Below, one piece after another: positions 17,077 to 29,897 of a stretch of 64,000 nt of DNA. The stretch is taken from contig OX439136.1 in the NCBI GenBank assembly GCA_949318235.1, positions 6,936,478-7,000,477 of the forward strand. The letters run 5' to 3'. The notes beneath the pieces were generated by a model. That model was not told where the DNA came from, made no database searches, and saw only the letters and a list, made by a program, of their open reading frames with translations. The stretch's first letter is position 1, and every line of letters begins with the position of its first letter. This DNA comes from Ecdyonurus torrentis (taxonomy: Eukaryota; Arthropoda; Insecta; Ephemeroptera; Heptageniidae). The position numbers and the translations under genes were made by a program.

Positions 17077-17084
<8 letters not shown>
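14694..17084. other. AT-rich non-coding interval
   Basis: 2.4 kb with no recognised gene or element. It contains poly(A) at about 15230-15247, a T9 run near 15797, and a moderately complex patch near 15700-15900. Frames of 60-75 codons are Phe/Tyr/Ile/Lys-rich with no domain. Confidence 0.45.
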
Positions 17085-17168
<84 letters not shown>

Positions 17169-17169
17169 A

Positions 17170-17241
<72 letters not shown>
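17085..17241. repeat. (AT)n microsatellite with two TTATAT breaks
   Basis: About 157 bp of TA repeat broken at about 17158 and 17176. Confidence 0.97.
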
Positions 17242-17244
<3 letters not shown>

Positions 17245-17525
17245 CTAATATCTTTAGTAATGTTGTGTTTAATTAATTTTGAGTTAGTGGTATTCTCTTT
17301 CACAAGTCCGTGGTTTTGTTTTATTATACCTGAGAAAAGCAAATCAAAATTTTTGACCGAAATATTAATATTATTATTAATGTATAAAATGGGGGTGCTG
17401 TTGTTATTATGGCATGTTAAATGTGTAAGTTTAATATTAATTAATTTTCCCTTTTTTTAAAATTATTGATACAAAATAAATACATATACATGAGTACCAC
17501 CAAGACAATGAAGTCTTGTCGTTGG

Positions 17526-18898
17526 TACACTGTAATAAATATTACTTGCAACACTTGAAAGTTTAACGTGCGTTTCATGTCCAATTAAGTTTAACGTTTT
17601 GCACCCTGAATAACCCGCTTTGATCAAACTTGAATTTTTCACGAGTGAACTCGTGAAAGTTTCAAGATGCGCTCCGGGAAACTGCAGCGCTGCGCTCCGC
17701 CGTACTTTAAAGTTTGTATAAGTCAATTTAAACCTGGTTAGCGCGCTTTTTATTTGAGAGTAATATTTTGTATTATTTTTGTTTTCACTAGCTAAACTTC
17801 CTATTACACATATGTGTACATTGCTATACTTAATACTATATACTGATCCTATGTTCAATACTATGAAGGCATACCAGTAATACAAAATAAACTAACTTGT
17901 AAGTCCAACTAACTAAATAAAAAGATAAAAAATATTACTTACTGTATATTACAATATAACTACAAATATTGAAAACTTTACCTTATAGATTGCTTAAATA
18001 TAACTTTGATTCTATTAATATAATATTATATTATAATTTATGATGGAATAGATTTTGGGGTATTTATAAGAGTAAAATCATAAAGGACAAAAATTATTAA
18101 CATTTCAATTTTTTTTATTGAAAAAAATTACAAAATTAGGAAAGATTGTTATTATGGAAAAGAATATATCGTGTCTGCTCACAGTCGTAGCAAAGGTCGG
18201 CAGGTAGCTCTCATCGGTCTTCATTGAATTTTCTACAACAAAATATAATTTCATAGTTATAAATTATGTTTACAAAAATTAATATACAAAAACTACTTTG
18301 TATTTATTTTTGTTTTGATATTTTTACATAATGAAATGAATATAATATTAGTTGAAGTTGTTTGAAGTATTTATTTTTAAATTATTATCTATTTTTAATT
18401 CAATTTTGCCAACACCATGTTTTACTGTATGATGTGACCACATGGGAGCATTAAGCATGCACTCATTATAGCAAACTTCAACATATATTATATCTGACAA
18501 AGAATTGTCATCCGACAAAAAGAATGCATTAGATATAACCACTAAAAATTACTAAAATAAAATTTGATATCAACTTACCTCGATGGTCATTTTAATCCAT
18601 TGCTTTGTTTCGATTTTGTTCACCCAAACGAACTAGCACTCAATCACTCCAATAGCCATTACATTAAGTTGAATTACAAAATTATCAGCTGGTTCGAAAT
18701 TTGACGTCACCCGTGAAAAAGTCATCTCTTGCAGAACGCTGCATGAAAGTATCGCGAGTTCACACGTGAAAAATTCACGATGTGAAAAAATCTGATTTTG
18801 ACCCGTGAATCTTTCAAGTTTTGCATATTTTGGTCAAAAGCACACGTGAAAGTTTCAAGTTTTGCACTGCAACTTTTGGAACAGTGTAGCTTAATCAA
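17526..18898. mobile_element. 1.37-kb TA-flanked TIR element with gene-like interior
   Basis: Left end TACACTGTAATAAATA; right end, reverse-complemented, TACACTGTTCCAAAAGTTGC. The ends share TACACTGT and then diverged blocks (TTGCA, ACTTGAAA, CACGTG-like, TTTTGCA, TTCACGAGTGAACTCG / TTCACGTGTGAACTCG) over about 150 bp, so this is a real long, decayed TIR pair. TA at both ends suggests a TA target duplication. Both arms hold repeated TTCACG(T/A)G motifs, possibly transposase-binding. The interior has a minus-strand transcript-like segment (18095-18700). No transposase is recognised, so it appears non-autonomous. Superfamily unassigned. Confidence 0.65.
18095..18700 (-). other. Possible spliced transcription unit inside the 1.37-kb element
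   Basis: On the minus strand, ATCGAG is followed at 18588 by GTAAGTTG, a near-consensus splice donor. Possible acceptors are TTTTTAG (exon from 18541; 47-nt intron) and TTGTAG (exon from 18232; 356-nt intron). The segment after the second acceptor is locally GC-richer (GAGAGCTACCTGCCGACC) and keeps a frame reading MKTDESYLPTFATTVSRHD before AT-rich codons and a stop. An AATAAA-type signal follows at 18114-18119. The short upstream ATG frames do not join in frame with that segment through the obvious sites, so coding capacity is unproven. It may be a captured host-gene fragment, or a coincidence. Confidence 0.3.
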
Positions 18899-19192
18899 CC
18901 TAATATTATATAAACATGTTAGTAATCATACAAAATTTATACAATAATAATTAAACAAAATTAACACATTCTCTCTCTCTCTCTCTTTTTTCGTTTTTTT
19001 TTAACTACAAGAATATAAAAATATTGTTACTATATTTAAAACAAACAAACAAATAATATTATTTACATAAATACCAATTCATTACCTTTTGCTTTTAATT
19101 CTTTTTAACCCTTCACATCCTTGATAAATTTTAGAATGGCATTACAAATTAGCGGTAGTTGAATACTGAGTGTCCTCTCACCGTATCTATTT
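18899..19192. other. Non-coding spacer
   Basis: A short CT run near 18970-18986 and AT-rich DNA. TTAACCCTTCACATCCTTG near 19107 resembles the left end of family E and may be a fragment of it. Confidence 0.4.
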
Positions 19193-19545
19193 TTAAAGGA
19201 ATAGACCAGACTCAGACCAGAGAAAAACATAAGCATTTATATCACAAAACACTCGATGAAACTTACATAAATAACATTAGTTTGTCTCAAACCCACCTGT
19301 AACTCCGTAGCAGTGATCAGAAATTTCAATTTATGCAACCCGCACAACATTTTCATACTAATTTTTGCATGTTTCTGACGTCATAGACATAAATATTCAC
19401 TTAAATTACATACTTTACAGTATTTTCACTCTCTCTCGTGGGGCTACATTAACATTCTGGTAAAAATTGTCAACAGTTTTGAATATCCCATTTCGTGTTT
19501 ATTCATTAAAAAGTACATGTGGTTTTATGTGGTCTATGGCTTTAA
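19193..19545 (+). mobile_element. Family A MITE, reference copy
   Basis: 353 bp including TTAA at both ends. The left TIR after TTAA is AGGAATAGACCAGA; the right TIR, reverse-complemented, is AGCCATAGACCACATAAAA, so the TIR is imperfect (about 20 bp). Conserved interior: GCAGTGATCAGAAA, TTATGCAACCCGCACAACAT, TTCTGACGTCAT, CTCTCTCGTGGGGCTACAT, CCCATTTCGTGTTTATTCAT. Compared with its relatives, this copy has a small duplication of GACCAGA near the left end. It is non-coding. TTAA flanks with a short TIR fit a piggyBac- or Kolobok-mobilised MITE (family knowledge); which one is not decided. Confidence 0.92.
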
Positions 19546-20319
19546 ATTTGGATACAACAACTCTACAACATTTATGGACAATTATATACCAGTTTGAACC
19601 TTCAAATGACTTCAGTTTTTATGAAAAAAAAAAAAAAAAAAAACTAAAAGATTAGGAACATAACTTATAGGTTAATTTAAAAGCTAAATTTTTAACATAA
19701 GGTAAAAACATAGGCATAAGGTACCAGGTATATAAAATCATCTATATATATAAAACAGATGGCATATGTGCGGTTATGAAAAATATATATAATAATAAAC
19801 TTACTTAAGTTTATTAATTATGTTAATTAATAATAAAGTAATAAAAATGAAGATAACAGAGTAGATCACGAAGTCTATAATTTTTCTTGTCGACGCAAAA
19901 AATAATAATAATAATAATATATTAAAGCGTGCGCTATTATGTAATTTTTTTTTATATAATTTATCACGCAAGTTTTGCATATATAAGTAAACCACAATTT
20001 CTTCATGCTGAATAATAATAATAATAAAAATCAAATGAAATTTATATTGTTTTCATATACATATAGCATAATCTATATAGGCCATTGATAAACACTATTT
20101 TAAATTTTGTTAATAATTTGGAAAATTAGAATTTCAAAGTGCTATAATTTTAAATAGAAAAAAATGTTGCATGTAAATATAGTAGAAAGAAAAACAATTT
20201 AAAAAATATAATGCAGCGTATTTAAAAAATTATTTTGTTTTGCTTGTTCCGTTTTTTTTTTTTTTTTTTTTAGCCCCCCCCCCCCCCCTTTATCCCCCTT
20301 TAAATGACTAAATGACGGA
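19546..20319. other. AT-rich non-coding interval with T/C tract
   Basis: AT-rich. It has A19 near 19624-19642 and a T20-AG-C14-T3 tract near 20252-20291. Nothing gene-like is seen. Confidence 0.5.
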
Positions 20320-20390
20320 TAGAGATGAAACTGTTTTCAGACCAAGTTAAAGCAATTTCGATCATATCCGCTTCCGTTTTTATGTTCTAT
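20320..20390. mobile_element. Left half of an interrupted palindromic MITE
   Basis: AAACTGTTTTCAG, then GCAATTTCGATCATATCCGC and TTCCG, match the left arm of the intact palindromic element at 43517-43680. The matching right half resumes at 21443, so the 1.05-kb element at 20391 inserted between them. Confidence 0.8.
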
Positions 20391-20654
20391 CACGGAGAGA
20401 AATTTACTAACTAAATCAACTCATTTTATTGAGTTGATTATTTTTAGGTTCATTTGACTCAAGCCACTATTTTCTATAAAGTAACTGACAAAATGTGATT
20501 TGTTGTTTTAATTGAAAGTTTTCAGCTAGCAGGTATTTAACTTTTGAGCTATTTTAACAATAAGTTGAGTTATTTCAATTGTTGAGATGATTTTTTTGAA
20601 TAGCGGGGTTAGTAAATGTGAATCAACTACCTGGCTGTTAGTATTGTCTGAGAC

Positions 20655-20765
20655 GCAGCCAATAAGCAATAGCGTGGGCTGACGTCACGTCACGCGCTGC
20701 AGGATCAACGAATCAGCGCGTGCAGCTGCGTATAAAAGCGCTCTGCCACAACCTCAGTCAGTCAC
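20655..20765 (+). promoter_or_regulatory. Compact Pol II-like core promoter
   Basis: In order: AGCCAATAAGCAAT (CCAAT box, 20659-20663), TGACGTCACGTCACG (CRE plus half site, from 20680), a CpG-rich stretch, TATAAAA at 20731-20737 within GCGTATAAAAGCG, and two overlapping TCAGTC initiators at 20754-20759 and 20758-20763. Taking the A of TCAGT as +1 puts starts 25 and 29 bp from the TATA box, the normal spacing. TCAGT-type initiators are typical of many invertebrate promoters (family knowledge). The region is the most GC- and CpG-rich non-repetitive stretch I see in the window. Confidence 0.65.
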
Positions 20766-20798
20766 TTCACTTGTGCACTCAGCTCAGTCAGTTAGCAG

Positions 20799-20864
20799 AT
20801 GTGGTCTAAGCCATCTCTAGCTGTACAGAGCTCTCTGCGCGGAGCCTTTACTAATAAGAAGTAA
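20799..20864 (+). CDS. Putative 21-codon micro-ORF downstream of the promoter
   Basis: The first ATG after the predicted start opens a 21-codon frame, MWSKPSLAVQ...GAFTNKK, ending in TAA at 20862. The ATG context (CAGATGT) is weak. The composition is unlike the AT-rich chance frames elsewhere. A GTAATAAG at 20861 overlaps the stop and could be a weak splice donor, in which case this would be a first exon. I do not recognise the peptide. It may be non-coding RNA; coding status is a guess. Confidence 0.2.
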   Translation: MWSKPSLAVQSSLRGAFTNKK

Positions 20865-20895
20865 TAAGTCCCAGGAAAATTTGATGATATTTTGC

Positions 20896-20901
20896 AATAA
20901 A
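20896..20901 (+). terminator. Poly(A) signal AATAAA of the mini unit
   Basis: GCAATAAAGCTC lies about 140 bp downstream of the predicted start. Together they outline an unspliced transcript of roughly 155-175 nt. The downstream GU-rich element is weak (CATGTCC). Confidence 0.45.
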
Positions 20902-21442
20902 GCTCATGTCCTATACCCTCTTACACCAACACCTCCCAACGTTTCCCACCCTTTAAAATGTCTTATAATATGCGGCATACTTTTTTTAAAATATTTATAG
21001 CGCGTTTTTCAAGTCATCGATATTTTTACGATATATCGATACGTTCCTTCCATATTTTAAATTCAGTACTTTTGACAATATCTGATATAAAAAGTATCGA
21101 TGTTTTTCTTAATATAACGCCCACCCTTAATTAATTTAATTCCCTAGTTCAGTTAATCTAAAGTGGTAGTTCTTTCACTCTCGCCTCGCTGCGCGCGCAG
21201 CTTAAAAAAAAATGAAATACGAAAGAGTGAAGGCGCAAGCATGAGACTAAAAAACTTCAGTTCTGAGAACTAAACTGCAACTCAACTTGTCCCTTCAAAT
21301 AAATAATGTCATGACTTGAAATAACCAAACTTTTTGTAGCTCAAGAAGTTCAGTTGAATCAATCAGTGAGATGCAATGGTTCGTTTTTAAATGCGCTCTT
21401 GAGTTAAAAATATGTTGATTCAACATATAATTTCTCTCCGTG

Positions 21443-21510
21443 TACGCATGCGCAGTACGTTGAAACGGACGCGAATGTGATCGAAATCGCCTATAGCCGC
21501 AGTTTTAAAA
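21443..21510. mobile_element. Right half of the interrupted palindromic MITE
   Basis: TACGCATGCGCAGTACGTTG, GTGATCGAAATCGC and TATAGCCG match the right part of the element at 43517-43680. With 20320-20390 it reconstitutes the outer element around the 1.05-kb insertion. Confidence 0.8.
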
Positions 21511-23321
<1,811 letters not shown>

Positions 23322-23430
23322 TGGCAAGTTTTTGGATTGAGTTTGTAAAGTGTTGTTTTTGAAGTTTAAAAGAGAAGTAGAGTTCAGATTCAGGATATAC
23401 AATTTCAAAGTATTAAATTTAATAAGGTTA

Positions 23431-23434
<4 letters not shown>

Positions 23435-23525
<91 letters not shown>
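23435..23525. repeat. (CT)n microsatellite, right arm of an inverted pair
   Basis: About 90 bp of CT repeat. The outer flank TTGGGCAAAGTTTTTGG (minus strand) echoes TGGCAAGTTTTTGG beside the (AG)n array, so the complementarity may extend past the dinucleotides. Confidence 0.97.
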
Positions 23526-23529
<4 letters not shown>

Positions 23530-25316
23530 GTGTCGCGACCAAAAACTTTGCCCAAACTTTTGGCTTTGAGATTTCAAAATATAAAGACAAACCATGCATA
23601 TATGACTTCATACGTGAAAATGTATATTTTGTACCCGCACCCACAAATAAACTATAGTTTGATCACATTGCTTATAACGTTATTATATTATTATATGTTT
23701 CAGTTCCTATATATATGCGTAAAAGATCAAAAGTTTGAGACTAAGTCGGAGCTGTTACCAAATTTAATTTTAGTTTAGAAACAGGAAATTTTCAAAATTT
23801 CTATTACGTATCTTTTATAAATTAATTTTCTTAACATGTGTGTCTTTTGGATAAGATTATTAACTTGACTTTCTTGAATGAAAAAAAAAAATTATAGAGT
23901 ATGTGTATTATATAATTTTGTATTTATTGACGCTAACAAAGTATTATAATTTCCGTATAAAATTAATATTAATCCATTAAAATTAAAATAAAACTTGGTT
24001 TCCGTACACTTCAATTGTAATTATATTTAAATTCTGAATACTTAAAATGAGTTATTCATATTATAAAATTTAGTTTTCTTGAGCCGTACTTTGCATACCT
24101 TCAAACGTTTAATCAAATTGCAACAATAGAATTATTACAAACATATATTATACATACGAATATAAGTACGTATATACTGTATAATAATAAATATATATAC
24201 AGTATCTTCCAATATTCGGTGGATTTTAGGTATCAGGATAATATTTTTCATATGGAAATATGTATATTTAAATTATGCTTCAAATTTTTTTTTTACGTGG
24301 TCTTAATTCTTAATTGTGAACCAATAATTTTATATTTCCTGTTTATATTATATATATTATGTATGCATATACTTTTAAAAATATTATTATTGTAGCAAAA
24401 ATATTAGATTAAAATTTTCAAAGTAACGATTCAAATATTAATGATTTCATGGCCGGACCATGTTTTGTTTTATGTTTTATATAACTTTTTTTATTATTAT
24501 GTATTTGTATAAAAATTTCTCTATTGACGCACATATCAATTATTATTTTAAACATTTACAAAATTTCAAATTGGTATAATGGTATAATATTATATTACAT
24601 ATAGAGAAAGACAGAGAGAGAGAGAGAGAGAGAGAGAATATATTTGATTATTCATGATTATAGATGTTAGATTAACTACTGGTACACTCTGTATATATAC
24701 GATATCTGCTGCCGCTGCGCTGACCAACAAAAATACTGCTCGCTTACAGTTTGATAAATGATTGCAGAGAGTGACTGTGAGAAATTTAATCAAGAAATCA
24801 CTTTTGGATCGTGATCTTTTGCTATTGTACTTGTGATAAATCGAGAGGTCATTGTCCAATAAATGCACGTCAATCACTTTGTGGGAGAAAAAAAAATCAC
24901 AATCTCGTTATAGAAATAATTTATTCATATAGTAATGCGTTTTTTTTTTTTTTAATTTTTTTTATTTGCATGACTTTTTGAATGCTTATAAATAAGTTAA
25001 TTTAATTTTATATGATTTTTAATTTTGATTATATATTTTAAATTTTTTTTATAAGGTTGTCAAAATTTACATTGAATTAATAATCAACTGCGTACTTTTA
25101 TATATATATATATTTTATATATATATATACATTTCTTGTTACGGTTTTGTTGATTTGCCGAGAGGTTAAAATATTTTCTTTCAAATATATTATCATTTTA
25201 CCGTTTTTATTTAATTTAATTTTATATTCTTATTTTTATACATATTTTTAACAAATCACACTTAAAATGAGGGCTTTTGAATTTGATTTTTGCACCGTTG
25301 CATCTTTATTGATCAC

Positions 25317-25350
<34 letters not shown>

Positions 25351-25606
25351 AAGATTAATAATAATAAATATGCAAAAATAAAATTTTTGCTTAAGGGTCA
25401 TCAGTCATCATGGTTTGTATGTATCTTAAAATAAAACTTCGAAACGTTATGATGCCATTTGAAAGTTAACAGTATAACAGCTATGCTATAATAACTATAT
25501 GATAGAATTTTTAATTCCGTATGACTATCAGATAATAGAGAAAATAATAATTATTATTAATAATATTACTATTATTTATTTATTTTTGTTATTATTATTA
25601 TTATTA
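23526..25606. other. AT-rich non-coding interval
   Basis: Contains a (GA)n run at 24602-24638, poly(T) near 24940-24952, short (TA)n runs near 25100-25130 and poly(A) at about 25316-25344. A slightly GC-richer patch at 24690-24890 has a 95-codon minus-strand frame, but it runs into the microsatellite and shows no domain. Confidence 0.45.
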
Positions 25607-25830
25607 TTTTTTTTTTTTTTTTTTGCTTGCGATATTGTGTTACCGTGCTGCACCAATCCCAGTCCCATAGTCAAGACCCATTGTCTTACCAACAGGTAGG
25701 GACTTTTCCAATTAATGGAAAAGCATACACGTGCCGGCCACGGCCTTATTACACAGCCCGGGATTCGCCATGACAGCCTAGAGAAACCGTGGAAACGTCT
25801 ATAGGCAAGCAGGTCGGTGCAATCACATCG
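25607..25830 (-). mobile_element. 5-prime-truncated tRNA-derived SINE (minus)
   Basis: Reading the minus strand it matches the 3-prime two-thirds of the full SINE at 30468: TGCACCGACCTGC, CCACGGTTTCTCTAGGCTGT, CGGGCTGTGTAAT, GGCCGTGGCCGG, TTTTCCATTAATTGGAAAAG, TGGGACTGGGATTGGTG, then poly(A) (poly(T) on plus). It lacks the tRNA-like head and stops at about 25830, as expected from incomplete reverse transcription (family knowledge). Confidence 0.9.
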
Positions 25831-28548
25831 TTAATTAAAATTATCATATGGGATCTTATAGTACTAAAACTTCAAAAGATCATACACTTTTTAGCCAAAT
25901 TCCGTATTAGCTAATTTTCCGCCTTAAAAAATTACGTACTTCATATTGTTTATGAAATTATGCTTTTATATAATTATATATATAATTATATAATTTTTAA
26001 GAAATAAGAATAGTTTAAATCTATACGTATACTAATTGAAGATACTCTATAGATCATTGTAGACAATGTAGACATATTTTTACAAGTCAATAAGTTTAAT
26101 TGAAAAAGAAGTTTTTATTATTATTTTTTTTTCTGCGAAAAAGAAATCCTTAAAGTGTTTCCATTATTATAGAAAAGAGAGATGAGAGATTTAAATTGCA
26201 AGAATAAAGTTACAGAAAAAAAAGAAACTATTTTTATTTTATTCTTTCTTTTATAAATAAATAGAAGTAGAATTCTATCAATTTTGCTTACAGAAAAAAA
26301 AAATATCTATTTCAGTTGTTCCAATACAAAGGAAGTTAAAAAAACTAAAAGAGTATTTTATATCTTCACAAAGCAGTGCCGTCCTATAGATATATATCCA
26401 ACTGACAATATTATGTTTTTGTTTGCAATACAAAGTACACAAAATTGTCACAATTCCTCTCGAAATATTTACTTTTCTTGAAATGCAATATTGCTTGCAA
26501 GAAGAGAATCTGCTTGAAAAGACTCAAAGGACAATAAGGTGTTTTTATTTCATTTGGATGAACCTTTTTTATTATACTAAGATGATTGATGAAAGATAAG
26601 AACTTGTTATACTTAATATACTTTACTTTCTGAGCATATATTTTTTTTGCTACTGTTTTCCGCTAAAGATATTGTATATAATATGATATTTTTTGTGATA
26701 CTTCCCCTATAATCTTTATAACGAACTTACTTTTATAGAAAATGTATAAGTTTATTTTCTGTAATATAGAAAAATGAGTGATTAAAGAAAAATAATAGAG
26801 AAAGAGAGCACAGAGATAGCACTTATGTATTGAGAGAGAGAGAGAGAGAGAGTATATTTGCAGGACTGGAGTTCTAGATCTTATAGTGCATTTCTTAAGT
26901 TATTGATCTTGTTTAAATATAGTGCATTTCTTATAATAATGTATTATAGCATCTTATTTTACATATTATATTTCTTTAACTCTTACTTATGGTTGACGGG
27001 GACGGAAAATAAGTTGTCCCAAAAATTAGCTTGAAATTCAGGAAAAATATCAAGATTTACTGTACTTTTAAATATTTTTTATGTCCTTGGGAACTCAGTT
27101 GGGGCATGTCGTAACCCCACTTTTTTTTTTTTTTTTTTTGCCTTAGCAGCATGGTGGGACATACGCTGTAATATTATATAATAAAGTTGTGGGGAAAACT
27201 CAATCTATATTATAGAACATGGTCTAAATCATGAAGAAAACACAGTAAAAGTGGATGTCCTATTAATTGAACCTCTAAAGGTAAAGGTAAGGTTAAGGAT
27301 AAATAAATAGATAATTAAATAAAGATATACATTTTTTTTTTCAGTTATTGGAAATTTAAAAGGCATAAAATTGGTAAAATTTCATATAGAGTCGATGACT
27401 CTTATGACACCGATGATAACAAAAAATATACATATAGTTTTGAAGTTGTTCCAAACTTATATTGATCTTCAAATATGAGTCACATATAGGAAAAGTTTGT
27501 TGCTATATATGACATTGTTTAGTAACAATACGCAAAAATGATAACTTTTTTTTTTTTTTTTATAAACAAACTCCAAAAGTTTATATCGCAAAATTCAATC
27601 ACATCACAGAAAAGTATAATATTTTATTTTATATACTTTTACTCTCGATAAAGCTACTCTCCACAAACATACATATAGTAAATAAATCACTTGATATTTT
27701 GACAGATGAGATGAATCCGAAGTATCGACGAAGATAAAATAAGGGTGATTTGTTGAGATTTGATATGACTCACCCCCATTCTCCTAAACTATCCATCACG
27801 CCCTTATTATAGATAACATCCCTATACAAGAGGGGGGGGGGGATGACATCCCTTTATATATCTCTCTGTATATATAAAGCTCTTGACATGTGAATCATAA
27901 AAGCCACTGTCTTATGTATATTTCATGTAATTTTATCTTAAACATTAATTTTATCATACTGTAGAGAGAGAATGAAGAAAATTACTTAAACTAATTTAAG
28001 TACTTTTGCTACTGGTATTAATAAATTTATTTATGGTGTCGTTGTGGGTGGTTTTGAGTATCTTATTAGATTTTTATACATTGTATATATGTGATTTAAG
28101 GGGAGGAGGGATTTTTAATGAATAATATTATCACCAGTGTCATCATACTGCAGTAGACAGTATTGCGTACAAGGAAGTATGTGATTTAAAAGCTCACTCA
28201 TGATTTTGAGACTGTAATTTCAAATATATGGTAAAAATTATATATTTTTTTTAACGAATACAAGAGGCAAATTTATATAGGCGCAATTTTAGTACAATTA
28301 AAAATAACAATGATACAAAAAAAAAAAAAAAAAAAACACTGTATTTGCTTTGATTTACTAATCATTTGAAATTACTGAATTCGTGGGCAAGCTTAATTTA
28401 TGAAAATTCAACGTTATCGCAGTTAAAGTACACTAGAATTTCCCAAGTATTCTATAGCCTCATAAGAAAATTCTATAATTGTTTCATTGTTGAGAGGGTC
28501 ACGATTGTCATTTAAATGCATGTTATTTTAGTATAAGGTTTTCAACAA
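25831..28548. other. AT-rich non-coding interval
   Basis: 2.7 kb without a recognised gene. It contains a (GA)n run at 26832-26853, poly(T) near 27120-27139 and 27546-27561, a G11 run near 27832-27842 and A20 near 28317-28336. A 65-codon frame at 26284-26481 has no recognisable domain. Confidence 0.45.
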
Positions 28549-28838
28549 CACCATTGCAAAAAAAAAAAAAAAAAAGGTGCATTACTTTATTTACGAAGGC
28601 TTTTTTTTTTTTTTTTTTTTTTGAGATAAACACTTTTGAGTTATTATTATTATGAGCAGCTAAAATAATGTATTTTATAGCAAATTATTAACATTTTAGT
28701 TGTTTTGAGTTGAATTAGCTATTGTTATTAATTCGTGCTAAAATGCATTATTAAAGTTGCTCAAACTAACTCAAAAGTGTTTAACTAAAAATTAGTTTTA
28801 GGATTCGTAACTGAAGTAATGCATCCTATTTTGAGTGA
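28549..28838. mobile_element. Family H foldback MITE, copy 1
   Basis: The ends are inverted: GGTGCATTACTTTA on the left (after an expanded poly(A)) and GAAGTAATGCATCCTATTTT then GAGTG on the right. The interior folds back too: AACACTTTTGAGTTA...ATGAGCAGCTAAAATAATG against CATTATTAAAGTTGCTC and TAACTCAAAAGTGTTT. It matches the copy at 59244 in ends and interior. A20-class and T22 homopolymers have expanded inside. Non-coding. Confidence 0.75.
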
Positions 28839-29862
28839 ATATAAAATAATTTGTTCAAAATACTTGGTTACTTATAAGGACTTTAATCGCAATAAAAATA
28901 AGCAGCTGTTTTTGGTCACCGTCCATCTCTAAAATGCATCCAATAATGCAGCAGGTATACATACAGTATACGAAATTTCCAACCCTAGCCAATATACTGT
29001 CTGTTTATTTATTATAGTGTAAAGTAATTAGCTCCGAACATCCCTTATAACTTACTTATATATAGGGTTTATTTTTTACCCTCAATTTCTGTTTACCTTT
29101 TACCTGTGTTGCAATTACCACTAGTAAATAAATATGATTTTTGTAGCCTATATTCACTCATTCATTTTTGGAATAAAATATTGGGGTATAATGATGTATA
29201 TATAAAAATAAACAAATATAAAAGTATGTCAAATGCTCCTCATTTATAACATATAACTATTTCAGATCTCAGTACAGAAGTTTTTTTAAAAGTCACTCTA
29301 AAAACATCATCATCCCACAATGGTAATAGGAAATAAGGGGACCTTAAGTTTTTCCCGCTCACCTTATACGTAACCTCATTGAAACCTCTGATTCAATCCA
29401 TTTATTCATATACAATATGTTATAAATACTTCTATTATATATTATATAACACTGAATAATTAAGTATAATAAGTATTATATGATAACACGGAACAGTATT
29501 TCATATTGTCATACTATTTCTATTGTGCAATTTAAATAGAAAAATCGATAATTTAATTATAATATACTATATTATTATAAGCTGCATTATAAAGGTTGCT
29601 GTCAATGAGAACTATTATCTATCTATCTTTTTTATAGCTTTTTTGTTAATTCAGCACATTAGTTAAGTACACGGTAAAATAAACATCAAAGAACCTATTT
29701 ATATCTCGCTCAATTTTCCTGTAAAAAAATATGTCATTTTAATCAGCTTATGTCCGTTCTATTGTTCTATAGATTTCTCGCTAATTATCACATCAGGGGA
29801 ATCTCATGCGCTTGCTTTTGTAGTTACAAAAGCCTTAGAGTCAATCTTTCAAGTTAGCAATT

Positions 29863-29897
<35 letters not shown>

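Larger units (their letters stand above)
20391..21442. mobile_element. 1.05-kb CACGG-TIR element carrying a mini transcription unit
   Basis: It starts CACGGAGAGAAATT and ends with the perfect reverse complement AATTTCTCTCCGTG. Subterminal regions on both sides are rich in TTGAGTT/AACTCAA motifs. The boundaries are independently confirmed by the split palindromic MITE around it. Immediate flanks are TAT and TAC, so the target duplication is not resolved (possibly TA). Inside are a CpG-rich promoter-like block with poly(A) signal (20655-20901), three ATCGAT boxes (21016, 21035, 21096), and a GC-rich inverted repeat near 21168-21240 (CTTTCACTCTCGCC...GGCGCAAGC). No transposase frame is seen, so it is non-autonomous. 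The ends resemble family G ends (CACGGAAAGAAAAA). Confidence 0.85.

Noticed and set aside
17463..17885. 140-codon minus-strand frame, the longest non-repetitive one
   Set aside because: It straddles the border of the TIR element at 17526 and reads through its inverted arm; no domain or codon bias suggests a gene.
18348..18542. 64-codon minus-strand frame inside the 1.37-kb element
   Set aside because: It has no ATG start, becomes Asn/Lys/Ile-rich and does not join in frame with the short ATG frame before the splice donor. It is kept only as part of the tentative spliced unit.
24590..24877. 95-codon minus-strand frame in a less AT-rich patch
   Set aside because: It ends in the (CT)n-derived Leu-Ser run, shows no domain, and has no splice or promoter context.
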